Notes: generated from the sequence alone by a model not told the origin. DNA of 64,000 bases from Pogostemon cablin (GCA_023678885.1 CM042996.1:9544602-9608601); one strand, 5' to 3'. Positions 1 through 13,093 are shown, numbered from the stretch's first letter. Numbers and translations: made by a program.

Positions 1-89
1 CTTTAATTACTTGGCCACCCTCAAGTTGAAATTCAATTGGATCCCCCTCTCAAAGCTGGAATCGAAAATAGTTCCACCGGTAAGTGTTC
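1..89 (-). pseudogene. FKBP-type peptidyl-prolyl isomerase exon, cut by the window edge
   Basis: On the minus strand, after an AG acceptor at 91-90, the translation reads GTLTGGTIFDSSFERGDPIE and continues FQLEGGQVIK. This is the FKBP signature around the FDSS...GDP.EF.LG.GQVI.GW core, closest in memory to plant FKBP15 (endoplasmic reticulum lumen). FKBPs catalyse cis-trans isomerisation of prolyl peptide bonds. The exon runs off the window, so I cannot tell whether the source is an intact gene or another captured fragment. I found no convincing N-terminal exon within the next 3 kb upstream on the same strand, which favours a fragment; hence the pseudogene label. The domain call is fairly firm and the gene status is open. 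Confidence 0.6.
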
Positions 90-3000
90 CTTGAAAATGA
101 AATTATATATACATCAACAAAGCAGATAATATAATAGCTGTAACTTATTGGGTAATAACTGGGGTAGGCCAAGAGCTCACTTCTTAATATGCTAAACACA
201 TCCAACATTATCACATTTCAAGACAGTAAATCAGAATTACTCAATACGCCAGTTTAAGGACATGTTAAATCTCACACACACAGAGACACACACACAATGT
301 AATAATGTAACTGATTGTTTTCTTTAACATCAAGGGATTTTTACTGAGAAGGCTCATGTGCCTTCAATTTCCATACCTCAAATGAAGCACAAAAACCTCT
401 AAATGCAAATTCAACAAATGTCCAGACGAACTCTAAACCTTCATTAAATACAGCGATCATAGAAGAATAAAAGCTTGAATATACGAACCTCAAATCTCCA
501 AAGGAAAGTTCCAACTTGATCACCAAATTTCATTGAATTGATATCTAAAATAGTTGATGCAAGAAAGTTGAATAGAAAATAGTTCAGCACTTTAAAGTTT
601 CATAAAATGATGATTCTGAACATAATTATTAGAAATTAATCATACACAACTACTGAAGTGAACATCAAGAAAGCCCATTTGAAGTCTCTTCTGTCACTCT
701 TTTCTTGAAATCACGTTCGGGGGAAAAACGTACCACCACCACTACTTCTAATACAACTCCTATTAAGCATAAACAGAGCCACATGATAAAGCCATTAAAA
801 GAAAAGCAACTTATTCTTCCTATCCTAATTTTTTTCTCCGATTAGTGTATCTCGGAATTAATACCAGTTTAATCAAAAGTATAGGAAATCTAAACAGAGA
901 TGTTATCAACCATATCAATAAATCAAACAACTCATTACCTACATCAGTGAAACTAATCCCAATATATCAAATAGCTCATTTGCATGATGTAATCAATAAT
1001 TATCAGTATAGAACTTAACTAAAGCACTACATGTAAGTATTTAGAATTTACCCAAAGACATAATTTACTGCTAAGTGGGATTCTACAAAACTAAAAACTT
1101 CAATACCTTGTTAAATCTCAATAAACCACCTGGAGAAAAATGATTGCAAAAATAAGAATGCATAGAGATATAATTTCAAAAACGATTTTAAGAAAACTAA
1201 ATAGTTCAAAATTAATAAATAGAGATACCATGTTGAAACTTGTAACCACAATTTCTCCCTGTAAAAAAAATGATGTAATAAATAGAGGAATAATCATAAT
1301 TTACAAAATTAATTAACAATTTTCAAGAAGAATAAAGTTGTAGATGTATCAGAGATTCTTTACCAACATGCATCCTTTCACATTCGCTGATGCCAATACT
1401 AATATCTGCTTCATAAATTATCCAACGTCATTAGCCAATCACTTATTGCTAATGTACGTAATTTTCCAAGTTCATTCTCTTACGAACCTCTTCACCAAAG
1501 TAAAATAACTTTGTAAATACGTATGAAAAATAACTCAAATCACAGCACATGCAACAAATGTTAAAACAGTTCACAATGAAGAAAACTGTTTAAGAGGACA
1601 AATGAGTATACCCCACCAGAGCTTTCAGCTTCAGTGAGACAGGGTAGCATATGACAAATGCACAAACAGCTAAATTTAAGAACTTATTCTTTATATCATT
1701 CTCCAAGGTATAAGTCCTTCCATAATATATTAATTAAAGCAAATTCAGTATGTGGATTCTTTCAAGCTTGACCATTAAGGCAGAAATAAATTTATCTATA
1801 AGTACAAATATAGATAATAAATTTAACTTCACAAAGGAATTATGCATCATAGTTAGCGATCTAGCTCACAATGAACATTATGCTATATAGAAGAGAATGT
1901 TATGATCTAAATTATGAGTAATTCTTAACTGAAAATTGTCATTTGTAAAGATACACATTAAATTTCTACCATATCATATCAAAAATTAAAAAAAAAAAGT
2001 CAAAGATTAAATAATGAGAATCATCAAAAGTTGTACAATTATAAAAAAAGAAGAAGATACATTTACATTATTGAATAAAAATTAATACATATATGAGATG
2101 ACACACCACTTTTATATTATTTTTAAATTAGTATAACTTATAAATATAAGAGAATATTTCAATTTTCATGGTTAGTTTTGAAATATCCCTTATGCATTAC
2201 ATCTTGTACTCTTATTTATGATTGAAATCCCAAATAATAACATAAAAACTAAATTAATATGAGTGATGAATACTAATAACAGTCATCAAAGGTGATACTT
2301 CTCTGTATGCCTACACCATATAGATATAGTTCATGATTATCATTAAAATTGGATACACTTTTTATACATTTCAAAGACCCCTACTGGGAATTCAACAATT
2401 GCTATTGCATGACTTATAACCCTCAAAATCGATCACAAATGACCATCTCACATCACCAAAGCATAGATGGTACTTCTCAATCCCCTGTTTATAAAAAAAG
2501 TAATCAAAGCTAAATTAAATGTGTTGGCAATAAAAAAAATTACCTGAAATAAAAAAAAATGTGTTAATACAATTAAAAAAAACTCCATATATTATGGTGA
2601 TTTTTTTAATATTATTTTTATTAAAATAATAATAATTGTGAAATATTATAAGAGAGATAGTTGAACAAATTTCATGATATAACCATATAATTTTATAATG
2701 AATATTTACCTAAAGAGTAATTGTTGAATTCAGGAAATTAAGTAAACACTTCCTTAATATCAAGATTTTCCTGATAAGCAAATAGGTGCATTTAACATCC
2801 TATTAACTAACTAAATAAATAATCATGGTGAAGTCTCATAGTAAGGTTTGTAAATGAAGTTTCAAGTCTAGGTATCAAGAAGTTCATTGCATAAATTAAG
2901 TGAGACAAATATAAGAAAGAATAACCTAAAGTCAAACCACATCAACACCCTCTAATCACACATCATGTTCAAGCACAAGACAAAGTTCTTAGTGTATACA

Positions 3001-3243
3001 TAGATAATTGCAAACTCATTTCACTCCTAAAGATGTACGATACCATACATTAACAAAAGATTAAACTTTTGAGGTAGGCCACAAGATCCCAAGGAAATTT
3101 GCAATAAATTCAACCTTAATCATCACTAACAACATAATCACAGCATATGCATAGAGTATTAATAAACCATTACAACTTACATAGGAAATTGATTAAAAGA
3201 AAAAGTGACCCAAAAACTTAAGTACCTTTGACAACTTTCTCGT
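90..3243. other. AT-rich stretch without a recognisable gene
   Basis: No long open frame or recognisable domain on either strand. It contains a short CA-rich tract near 274-296 and poly-A/T runs. The 61-codon minus-strand frame at 341-526 matches nothing I know. It may be intronic or intergenic sequence next to the FKBP exon. Confidence 0.4.
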
Positions 3244-3390
3244 TCATTTCACAACTCCTTTAAGCAGTATTTTTAGTTGCTGAACGAATCCAACCACATC
3301 TTTAGATGTATCAAATATATTGCTATCCATGGTAGTGCTTCCTGACACTAAAGTATGTTGGTTCACTTTCGATGATCTGATATCACTAAT
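3244..3390 (-). other. Unidentified 3'-terminal exon-like open frame
   Basis: After a possible AG acceptor near 3382, the minus strand stays open for about 45 codons to a TGA at 3246-3244. It has protein-like composition, including the stretches STTMDSNIFDT and DVVGFVQQLKILLKGVVK. I do not recognise the family. It sits among other minus-strand gene fragments, so it is probably one more captured 3' exon. Confidence 0.25.
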
Positions 3391-3824
3391 ATAATTTAAT
3401 ATAAATAAGAACTAAAAAATTAGTTCTTATTGTATCCATTCTCTTGAAACCAAACTTGAAGGAAATAAACAAAAAGTTATTCACACTAAAAAATGTCATA
3501 TCAACAAAATTTCAGTTATCTGTATATTTAATTGTGTGCAAGAAAACATCTCTAAAACTTCAAATGACATTTAGGATATATTATCACAAATCTGAATTTA
3601 GGACCACCTGCTGCACACATTACATGTGGTGGGCGAAAACAATCTTGAAATTTTCAGTCAGCGCTTGACCTACTTTACACAATGGATAACATGGGTAATT
3701 TTGGGTACATTCCATTCACCAGGAATTATCTTATATTTCTTGCATTCACCAAGTAATATTTGAAAAGGTCAAATATGTATCAAGAATTAACTTACATTTC
3801 TTACAACCTCAATCAGAGGTATAT

Positions 3825-3945
3825 TCATTCTTTAACAAATTCCAAGATATGAAACTTTGAGCTCTTTGGTATATTTTGCAGCAAAGATCATTCCATTCAC
3901 AGCATGGTCTCCAAACTCACCAGGAACCAAGACAAATGCATAATT
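3825..3945 (-). pseudogene. CTP synthase fragment, glutaminase domain
   Basis: The minus-strand translation gives FVLVPGEFGDHAVNGMIFAA and then KYTKELKVSYLGIC followed by a stop and RM. This matches the CTP synthase stretch PGGFGDRGV.GKI.AAKYAREN..PYLGICLGMQ, which holds the nucleophilic cysteine of the class I glutamine amidotransferase domain. CTP synthase makes CTP from UTP, ATP and glutamine. Here a stop replaces the Leu after GIC, and the second Gly of the PGGFG loop is Glu. No other CTP synthase exon was found near it, so this is an isolated, non-functional fragment. Confidence 0.6.
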
Positions 3946-4337
3946 CTAAAATTCATAGAAGGAACAATTTGCAACTTTATAATCTTTAAATAGTTGTGCT
4001 ATTTAAAGAGGAAAAGTGGCTATCCAAACAGAATTTTGGACACGTGGATAGAAACTCCAAGACAAAGATTATATCCATAAGAAAAGGGTAATAAGTTTAC
4101 TAAAAATTCGTCAAGACTTGTAAACATTAATTTCAAGAAGATGTGTGTACTAATGAAACATAAATATAATTAATGCAGTTATTACCCTAAGAGCTCTCCA
4201 AGCTGTCGCATCATCTTCTGGTGTCCACATTAAAAAATTAAATCAGTTGACTATAAAGTATGTCAGAATATTTTTTGCATGATATAACCCTAAGACACTA
4301 ATGTAATAGAACCGCATAATATCCATAGATAACTTGG

Positions 4338-5305
4338 TGAAAAAAAGTAGGTCCATCATAGATATTTTATAAGTTATCTTGCATATATATATTTTTAAGC
4401 CAACAATAAATAACAACAATTTATTAATCAAGGAGAATTGATTATACCCTTCATTATTTAAATGTTTTATGGCCTTGAATTGTGGTAGACAATACATTTA
4501 TTTATGACATCCAACTCAACTTTCACGAAATAGACTATTTTTTTAGAAAAAAAAGAAAAAAAATTTCTTTAATAGAATGTTATAAAACAATACATTGCCA
4601 CATTAATAACCATGATAAAAATAGGAGCTCTGACATGTTTTACCTTGATCACCCCCGGCATGAACAACATCAAATGTTTGTTTTGTTACGTCAAAAAGTG
4701 TGAGATCTGATGCAGCCACCTCTTCACCAAGAACGACTGTAAGAACGATCAAGCTTATTCAAATTCACAATAAGTTGAAAAGAGAAATTATAAAAATGAT
4801 CAATACAAACCATATTGCTTTGTGAAAAAAAGTAAGTCCATCATAGATATTTTATAAGTTATCTTGCATATATATATTTTTAAGCCAACAATAAATAACA
4901 ACAATTTATTAATCAAGGAGAATTGATTTATACCCTTCATTATTTAAACGTTGTATGGCCTTGAATTGCGATAGACAACACATTTATTTATGACATCCAA
5001 CTCAACTTTCATGAAATAGACTATTTTTTTAGAAAAAAAAAGAAAAAAATTTTCTTTAAGAGAATGTTATAAAACAATACATTGCCACATTAATAACTAT
5101 GATAAAAATAGGAGCTCTGACATGTTTTACCTTGATCACCCCCAGCATGAACAACATCAAATGTTCATTTTGTTACGTCAAAAAAGTGTGAGATCTGATG
5201 CAGCCACATCTTCACGAAGAACGACTGTAAGAACGATCAAGCTTATTCAAATTCACAATAAGTTGAAAAGAGAAATTATAAAAATGATCAATACAAACCA
5301 TATTG
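4338..5305. repeat. 485-bp direct tandem duplication, two copies
   Basis: Copy 1 starts near 4338 and copy 2 near 4822. Landmarks such as GTCCATCATAGATATTTTAT recur at an offset of 485 bp (4351 and 4836), and the match runs through to ACCATATTG at about 5305. The copies differ only by scattered substitutions and one-base indels, so the duplication looks recent. Each copy carries the unidentified exon-like segment described separately. Confidence 0.85.
4644..4736 (-). other. Candidate 93-nt exon inside the tandem duplication, family unknown
   Basis: On the minus strand a CAG acceptor and a GTAAAA donor flank 93 nt that stay open. The reading includes VLGEEVAASDLTLFDVTKQT and FDVVHAGGDQ. The length is a multiple of three and both sites fit plant consensus. 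The second copy (about 5128-5221) has a stop and an extra base, so it is broken. I cannot name the protein. Like its neighbours it may be a captured exon. Confidence 0.3.
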
Positions 5306-8300
5306 GGTTGGGACTGGAATGTACATTCAAAGGCTGAAATGTCTTTCTCATAATGATTTGAATTAAATAATAATACTCTAAACTGTGAGAGATTCGGCAG
5401 GATGGATCAGAAAGAATAGATAAAAATAGAATTTAAACTCATGAAGAGAAATGGTAGAAATCATTTGACTTCGTGTATATTCCAGAAAGATAAACCAAAA
5501 TGAAAGATAAATAACTGCATGAAAAAAAAAATTCTTTCACCTTCTCTGAAGACAATGCATCAGTGCAGACATTGCAAATAACCTGAATTAAGAAAAAAAA
5601 AAGACCCATATCATGTCACTCCTCAGCAAGAAAGGAAGACCTTCCTAGCACTTTACTTTGATGTAATGTAATAAAAAGTTATGGAGAAACAGATTAAACT
5701 AATCCACCAAGATTGTAAGCTAAGGAAAATAAATACGTGACTTTTATACCCAATCAAAAAATGGATAAATAAGTAATTTCATCTATACATCAATTATAAA
5801 GCTGACATCACATTATCACTATAAAACTTCTTCTCACTCCATAAACACTCCATTAACAACAATTATCAAAACACAAGCTAAAAATTATCAGAAGGGAATT
5901 TTATATACATCTATGGTTGATGAGGAAGATTCTAAATTGAATGCGACTATCCTATTTTTGCTTCACATGTTGTAGTTGCTACAGAATTCAGTACAGAGCA
6001 ACCCCGTTCAAGAAAACATTATTAATGTAAAAAATATATAAATTAATAATGTTAACTCACTCTCTCCCCTCTTATTGATCACATGATTAAAAAATTTAAA
6101 TTAATTAACATTGTAATAAACCAACTTCTCCTAAATATATGCCACTCATGCTTTGGGATATAAATATTACCACAAGCTAAAAATAAAAGTATGGCATCTT
6201 AAAGAAATTTAAAGGTACAATTTCAAACTTACTTCAATGAATGTAAATTCTTCAAATTAATCTCGACCCCAGGATGATAACTTATATTGGTAACATGATA
6301 AGTTATCATTAGTATAACTTATAAGGTATAGGAGTACGAAAAAACCTATAAACCAGGATCATAATAACTTCATCACAACTTGTAATGATAGAAAAAAATG
6401 GTTAATTTATACGTTATTAGAATATTATTATATATTATGTAAATCTATGAATTAAATTGAGCAAGTTTTCAATGTAGTTCGTATGAGGTTAGATCTCATT
6501 ACCAAATTTTTTAAGTATACTGGGATTTTATAGAATCAATTTATATGAATCTAATATACATATTCACTTGTAAAATTTATAAGGATTCTAATGCTTATTA
6601 TAATAATGAATTGAATACATATATCTCTATATATAACAAATAGATCACTGATTGGCATAAACTAATCCATAATACTATCAGAACAGATAATTGATAGGAA
6701 TAAATAAATTTATCCATAATAATATCATAACATATTCACAATATGCCTCATAATATCTGAGCACTCACGTATTATTAAACGAAAAAAATCGATTAAGTTC
6801 TCCCACTATTACCTGATCCACTGTGAGCATTTTCTAATTAGAGGACCAACAAAAAAACATTATTCAGTTGCTCCTTTAAATTCTTAACCCTGATAGTCCT
6901 TCTAAATCTACCAAATTTTACCACTTAATTTTAAAGATTTTTTTTCTAATTTAACTTATGTGTCATGTGTGCACTAAGTTCTTTAGCATCATTTTCTACA
7001 ATGAAATTATATTCTCCACCAGCACATATTGACTCAACTTGTGACTTTTATGTATGTAAAAGCAGTAGTTTATGTTTTATGTATATATGAATTTTGAATA
7101 GACAGATTAAATTGAAGTTTGAGTTTGGACTCTCAGTTGCAAAGAGATTAAAATACATGTTTACAAAGAGATTCGAAGTGGAAGAGCCGAGTTCATTGAG
7201 AAACAAAAACTAACATAATAATATTAGAAAAATACATAAATATTTATATAACTGAATTAATCCCTTTGATTCATTGATGAGAGGAGTGATGTTCCTTTGA
7301 TATTCGGTGAAATATAAAATTGCAAAACTAACTTTTGCCATGGATAAACTGAACAGACATGATTCACTAATGTCCAGCGGAAATACACTAAAAAAAATTA
7401 ATTACAAGACAAAATTATAATCTTGTATTCACGTTCACCGCCTAATTTTATTTTTATTTTCGAATCTTATGAAAGTAGGGAAATAGGTAATTAATACATC
7501 AAAACAAAAAAAAATCATAATGCCAAGGCAAACTATAATATTTCACAATTACAAAACATTCTAATGGGACATATGAAACAGGAATGTGCAAGAGGAGATT
7601 AAACTATGGAACCCCAGTGTTAGACAGATTTATTTAACATTAAAATTACAGAGACCTATAATCTTTAAAATTTAAATATCAAAACATAAGGCAATGAAAA
7701 CTATAAAAATTAGAAGAAACAATCACCTTCAATTGGGCAGCACCCTTAAACTTGTCCGTGAAGACTCAATAAACTTAGCACCAACTTCAGCCCATGGATT
7801 CTCCTCGAGATTTCTAAGAACATACGTAGAAGATAAATTAAAAAGCAGCATAGACCCCATATACAATTAGAATAATCCAATCCCGTGAGTACGCCGATTG
7901 ATTTTGGTGATAATGTGAATGATGCAGATGCATTACAACTACATGAATAATGACTATAAATGAATAAATGATTAGTAGTGTTATAAAAAAGTCCTAGCAC
8001 TTAAACAAAATTGCACATCAAACACGAAGTGCATTAAGCTCTCAGTTCAAGATTACAATATGAGTGTCATATTTACAGCTAATTGAAAACTTAGAATGAT
8101 TAAGGATGGAATACATTCATGATCATGAAAAGTTGAAAAAATTATAACTTTACAAAATCTCCCTCACCATTAAAATTGCAGCTATTACTCTGAACATCGC
8201 TCTTCTTCTTCTTCAAATGTTTATCTTTTTCTTCCTCAAAACTGTAACCATCTTGCTGGTTCATCACTCCTAGTAATATCAATAACCCTATCTATAGAGC

Positions 8301-9344
8301 CACACTATCAGTGTCTATTAGTCCATTATTACGGAGGCGCTTGCAAAAGATTTTAAATAGTGAAATCACTTATATATATAATCCAAAAGCTGTAAGAAGG
8401 ATGCTTTTGAAAATAAGTGATAATGCCCAAAAAAAACACTGCAAACAAATCTACAAACAATTAAGACATATCTTTCCAATCCCATGAAATTGAAATGAAA
8501 TAATCTTTTAGTTAATCCTCTCTATGAAATTAAACAAATTCAGCTAATCAAGATGCATGAATAAATAGAAAACAAATAAACCATGTTTTAGTTTTCAAAC
8601 TTGAGTAGATTCCTTCTTCAATAAATTCGTGATATTGTTCTATTTTTCGCATCCATAAATTCAGCCTGTTTTCCCTTGATATCCTCCAGCCATCTAAATT
8701 TTAATGGAGAAAATATGTGTTGAGAATTAAGCAAGAAAATATTTATCACGTAAATATAAAAGTGATTAGGTATGCAGCTGCTAATTATCAATTAAAATCG
8801 CTTCAGCTTCAACATTGTCTTATTGAGCCTCCTTGATTAATGAATGCAGCTGCTAATTATAAATTAAATTTTATCAATGAGTTAGAAATTTGGGTTTATT
8901 ACTCATACACACAATGACAAATTGAGGATAGCATTCTCTTCACTTTCTAATGCATAATATGTTTCTAACTTCTCTGCACAGACATGTTTATTCATTTTCT
9001 AAGCTTTAAAATATTTACAATATGAAGTCAAGAATTCAATTGTAAATATACTACATAATTCTTCAAATTCAGTTTTACACATCAACCGAACAGACACCTA
9101 CGCACCAATAAACTTTAACTAAAGAACATGTGCAACTCCATTTCACCATCCAGATCCCAGTGTATCACACTACTTTGTTATATATGGGCGCAAATGAGTT
9201 TAATTGACTACTTAGATTAAGTACTTTAAATTTCACAATTTCTGAAAATGCATTCAGAACCAGCATACCTCCAGAACCTATGTAATTCACATTATCTCAA
9301 TACCCATATATAAACTGTCAATAAATGATTTACAAAGATTGAGG
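5306..9344. other. AT-rich stretch without an assigned gene
   Basis: No recognisable domain. Two minus-strand segments look exon-like but are unassigned. One at about 5531-5573 is flanked by AG and GT and reads VICNVCTDALSSEK. The other, around 7742-7846, reads TYVLRNLEENPWAEVGAKFI before a stop. The rest is poly-A/T-rich, intron-like sequence between the CTP synthase and enolase fragments. Confidence 0.35.
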
Positions 9345-9608
9345 TTAGATGAGAGAGTGCTTACATCCCAAAGACTGAGCTGATGGGTGAGGAAGCACAA
9401 AAGACGTCTTTATTGGTGTACAAATTGACTTCAACAGTGGGAATTTCTCTGTTGTCAAGAATCTATCTAGCTTCATGGTGATAATGGCGGGGACAAATTT
9501 ATTCATGTGATCAGAGATGAAGAGTACGGGATTGGGCGTCTTTGCTCTGACGGCGGGGAAATATTTATTCATATGCAGCCATAAATTCTTAAGCGATTGA
9601 TCTGTCAA
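9345..9608 (-). pseudogene. Enolase (ENO3-like) N-terminal fragment
   Basis: One minus-strand frame reads AVRAKTPNPVLFISDHMNKF, matching the N-terminal extension of plant cytosolic enolase 3 (AVRAKT.DPVLFI.NHM). A second frame then continues the family as ILDNREIPTVEVNLYTNKDV, matching ILDSRG.PTVEVDLYTNK. The join therefore needs a frameshift near the ITM/KARQ position, and a TAG lies just before ILDN. Enolase converts 2-phosphoglycerate to phosphoenolpyruvate. The catalytic C-terminal domain is absent nearby. The fragment is degenerate and should not encode an enzyme. Confidence 0.65.
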
Positions 9609-10799
9609 ATCCTTTCATATCATGATAAAATCGTCTCTAAATCTGTGAAATTGAAAACCCTATTCACGCAATTGAATATCATTTCGATTGGTAATTAACT
9701 CAAGGGTTGTTGTTTACTTGAATTGAACGATGATCGATCCTTGTGGAATTAGAACAGAGGATCCCTTAATATGTGAGGGATTTCTAATTGAGAAGAAGAA
9801 TAGATTTCACATGTTGATGTTCATACGTATTTCATAGATGAATAGCGTAGGGTTTCATAAATTAATGAGATGTATCAATTGTGTGGATTTAATTATTTTA
9901 AAATGAATGGTAAAGATTACTTATGAAAGTTACCCAAATTGGTTTAATAGGGAAAGATTTAATCTTAAATAGATGGTAAATTTAGTCTTATTATATATAG
10001 ATAATATAACCTCATAATACAGTTTAATTTTAAAATTAACATGACTCTCTCCTATCACTCATAATACACTTTATATTTTATTTATTATCCAAAAATATTT
10101 TATCTCCCGGTCATAATCAATAAAATTAGTTTAAAAATTTTTTTCATAAACTTTGTATCTAAAATAATAGTGCAATTTATTATGAAAATGAAGGAATTTT
10201 ATACAAATAATTATCTTGTTATTAAATTTTTAATTAATAATTTCAAACTTAATATTTTTTATTAGTATTACAATTTTACATAATCGGTCTTATCCAAATT
10301 CATGAGTCTGACTATGATGATATGTAGTCAGAATCTGGCCAAAATATTTAATGTATTATTTTGATTACTATTTTATCCCTAATAAATATCCTAATGTTAT
10401 ATTAAAAAAGAAGAAGAGCATTTAATAAAGATTTATTTTTTCTATGTAAACAAATTACTGATTAATCCCACTCACTTCCTTATCTACATTAATTCTTTTA
10501 GTTTACGGTTTATTAGACATGAGAGAACGATTACAGTACAATCGGTCCTACCAAATATTAGGTACAATCGGATCCTGATAGTAAAAACGGATTCTTCTCT
10601 TCCTTTCTCATTACTCGCTACTGAACCCTTCTCATTCTCTCTCATCACCCTCCTTCTTCCTTTTCCCCAAATATTGATCGCTTTCTTTTCCTATCAAAAT
10701 TTGTAAGTTTTTGTTCTTTGAAGAGGGACAATTCTCAAGGCAATTGCCTAAATGTTCATTCCCATAAGTCAATAGAAAGATAACCTCTTGTAGTTCTGA
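9609..10799. other. AT-rich intergenic stretch
   Basis: The first 150 bp downstream of the enolase fragment resemble a transcribed leader of the source gene. The remainder is AT-rich with no open frame of note. I see no clear transposon terminus. Confidence 0.35.
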
Positions 10800-11311
10800 A
10801 CTCTATAGCTTCTGTGTTCAAGAAACTTCCATGAGCAACCAGATTGTTCGGTTTCGGCGAGGACGGCGGCGATCGCTTGTGGCAATCTAGCTGTGGACGG
10901 CTGGAGATTCCTCGAGATGAAGCGATCGTGGCCGCCTATGGTTGGAACACGTCTTAGATAACCAGGTGAGGGTTTAGATCTGCGATGCTGCGTGAGAAGC
11001 TGAATTCTGCTATCTGGAAGGTTTTGATGAGGGTGGCAATGAGATCCGATGGGAAATTCTTGGTGGTGAGGTAGTGTGGAAGAAGTTGAGGATTTGGTTC
11101 TAATTGGAGCTCCACTACTTCCATGGAATCTTCCAAGGAGTTAATCTGATGATGGTGGTGATTAAACTGAAATTGATGGTTGTGGTGCACAAGAACATGC
11201 AAATTTTTGCTTGTTAAGGATACTCTTGGCTAATTCAAGGTAAGGGAAGATGTGTCCTAGAGCCAACCATGGAAACAACAAAATCTTGAAACTAGTTTTC
11301 TTTGAATCCAT
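10800..11311 (-). pseudogene. UDP-glycosyltransferase (family 1, UGT94/91-like) N-terminal pseudogene
   Basis: The minus-strand start at 11311 opens MDSKKTSFKILLFPWLALGH followed by IFPYLELAKSILN. This is the family-1 UGT N-terminus, with the acceptor-binding His of the GH.P/S motif. A frameshift follows. Other frames then give MFLCTTTINFSLI (the CSTPINL region) and LPHYLTTKNFPSDLIATLIK (the LPPHYHTTKNLPPHLM region), then NPHLVI, a stop, DVFQP and another stop. Such enzymes transfer sugar from UDP-sugar to small molecules or to an existing sugar. The C-terminal PSPG nucleotide-sugar box is absent. At least two frameshifts and two stops make this a clear pseudogene fragment. Confidence 0.75.
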
Positions 11312-12779
11312 CTCAAAGTGATTGTTTTGGTTCTTACGTGATGAACAGAAGCTAAAATGGATCTTTGAGTTGTGCATTGGTTAATTCATGTATTGTAATT
11401 TCTGTAAGATTTGTTTGTGAGTTGCCAAAGGAGAGGAGAGTTAAGAGGGAAAATTTGGGAGTGTTAGAACCTTTTGAGTATCTAATGACCACCATATATT
11501 TGGAGGCTATATGGATTGATATTGCCCACCGTGTATTTACTTGTGCTTGTCTTTCATACATAAGTTATTTAATGGCTATGTGGATTTGATGCAATCACTG
11601 AAAACTGATTAATTCACTTTGTAGATGTAATTGAGATATTGAATAAGCTTCTTTGGGAGAAGAAAGTGCATTGTGGCTATAACAATATTCCTATAAGTAT
11701 TTGTGCTACTTTCAAATTTTGATATCTAATACTAAGATATGCATTGTACCATTAAATCTTTTGTTTCAGTGAAGATGCACAAATTCTACATGTTTTTGGT
11801 GGTGAGGTGATCTTTTGTTTCATATTTCTACAATTCTTTTGTTTAAGGGAAGATGCTATGTTAGAATAAAATAACAAGCAGTAGCCAATAACATCTTTAT
11901 ATTCACTAATAAATCCAATCAATAAAAAATACAGTTGTTCACATATAAGATTCACTTCACTTGCTTTATTTTCAATTTTTCTAGCACTATGAATTGACCC
12001 AGCCTTATTCATGATTCTCTGCCCCAGATATGAGTCCCAAAATTAATGCATCCAAGTTGGCCTTCAAAGATGAGTTGCGGTTAAGAAAGCATTCTTCATT
12101 GTGATTAAAGGAAACAACTTAAAGTATATCAATATCCCTATTTGAGTGGTTTCTTGGTGGACATAATCTGCCAAAATCTCTTCCATACCTTCATACATGT
12201 GCCATAGAGTGCAAACTGGAAAACTTTTTCATAGTAATCTAAATTATTATAAAGAGTAACCTAAAAACTATTGACAGAATAAAATAAAATAAAATTTAAG
12301 AGTAACACAATTCATTATAAAGAGTAACTTAGTTAATACAAAAAAGTAATCTTGAAGGCAAATAAAATAAGACATAAACAAATCAATAATCCAAAAAGTT
12401 TTTTTCATAGTAACCCGATCATTGTAAATAGTAACCTAATTAATAGAAAAGAGTAATTTAAGAAATTATTTACCAAACAAAATAAAATAAAGGACAAAAC
12501 AAAATAAAATAAAAAGAGTTCATAATCCAATTTTTTAGTAACTTAAATCATTATAAAGAGTAACCCAATTAAAAAAAGAGTAATCTAAAAATTAGATAAA
12601 AAACAAAATAAAATAAAGGGATTTCATAAATATTAAAACACAAAATATCACACTGCAAATGCATTCACATCAGAGTGCAAATTGCAAGGGTGGTACCTGC
12701 TTAATTGCTGTCTCCTCTCTCTCTTCGAGTAGGATGATGTTGAAAAGGAAACCCAACCATGTGATCTTGCACTCATGCA
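11312..12779. other. Non-coding stretch with AGAGTAA-type repeats
   Basis: No gene recognised. From about 12230 to 12620 the motif TATAAAGAGTAACC and variants recur several times, alternating with AAAATAAAATAAA. This resembles the subterminal or minisatellite-like arrays elsewhere in the window (17.3, 40.0 and 55.6-56.4 kb). Confidence 0.45.
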
Positions 12780-12961
12780 TCCAGATTCTTCTTGAACGCC
12801 ATGTTTTACTTCTTCACCAGACACAGCTGTGCATAGTTGAGCTCATCCAGCGACGGGCCCGATTTCGCCATAGATTCTATCTCCTTAGCCCTCTTCTTCT
12901 CTGCCCGCAGCAGGCCCTCCATCTGAGTGAGCTCCAGATTTAGTTGACGAATCGCTGAGTT
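12780..12961 (-). pseudogene. Possible type I MADS-box (AGL62-like) C-terminal fragment
   Basis: The minus strand reads NSAIRQLNLELTQMEGLLRA, then EKKRAKEIESMAK and LDELNYAQLCLVKK, to a stop at 12806-12808. Family similarity seems to continue past it as MAFKKNLDA. The heptad-like helix followed by a .LDEL...QL..VK..L..LKKNL pattern resembles the coiled-coil region after the MADS domain of AGL62-type transcription factors. The DNA-binding MADS domain is missing and the reading frame is broken. The family assignment is tentative. Confidence 0.35.
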
Positions 12962-13093
12962 GCGGTTTCCACCTTTTCGATTTATCCTTCTAAAACCACT
13001 CCCTTAATTAAATTAACTCTGTATTTCTTAGTTGTGACTGTAACACTCTAATTCCATAATTCCTAACTTTTGAGTTGAGATCCCACCAATAAT

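Noticed and set aside
12230..12620. Regularly spaced short repeats resembling a CRISPR array
   Set aside because: Units are degenerate, AT-rich, of irregular spacing and in a plant genome. They are minisatellite-like.
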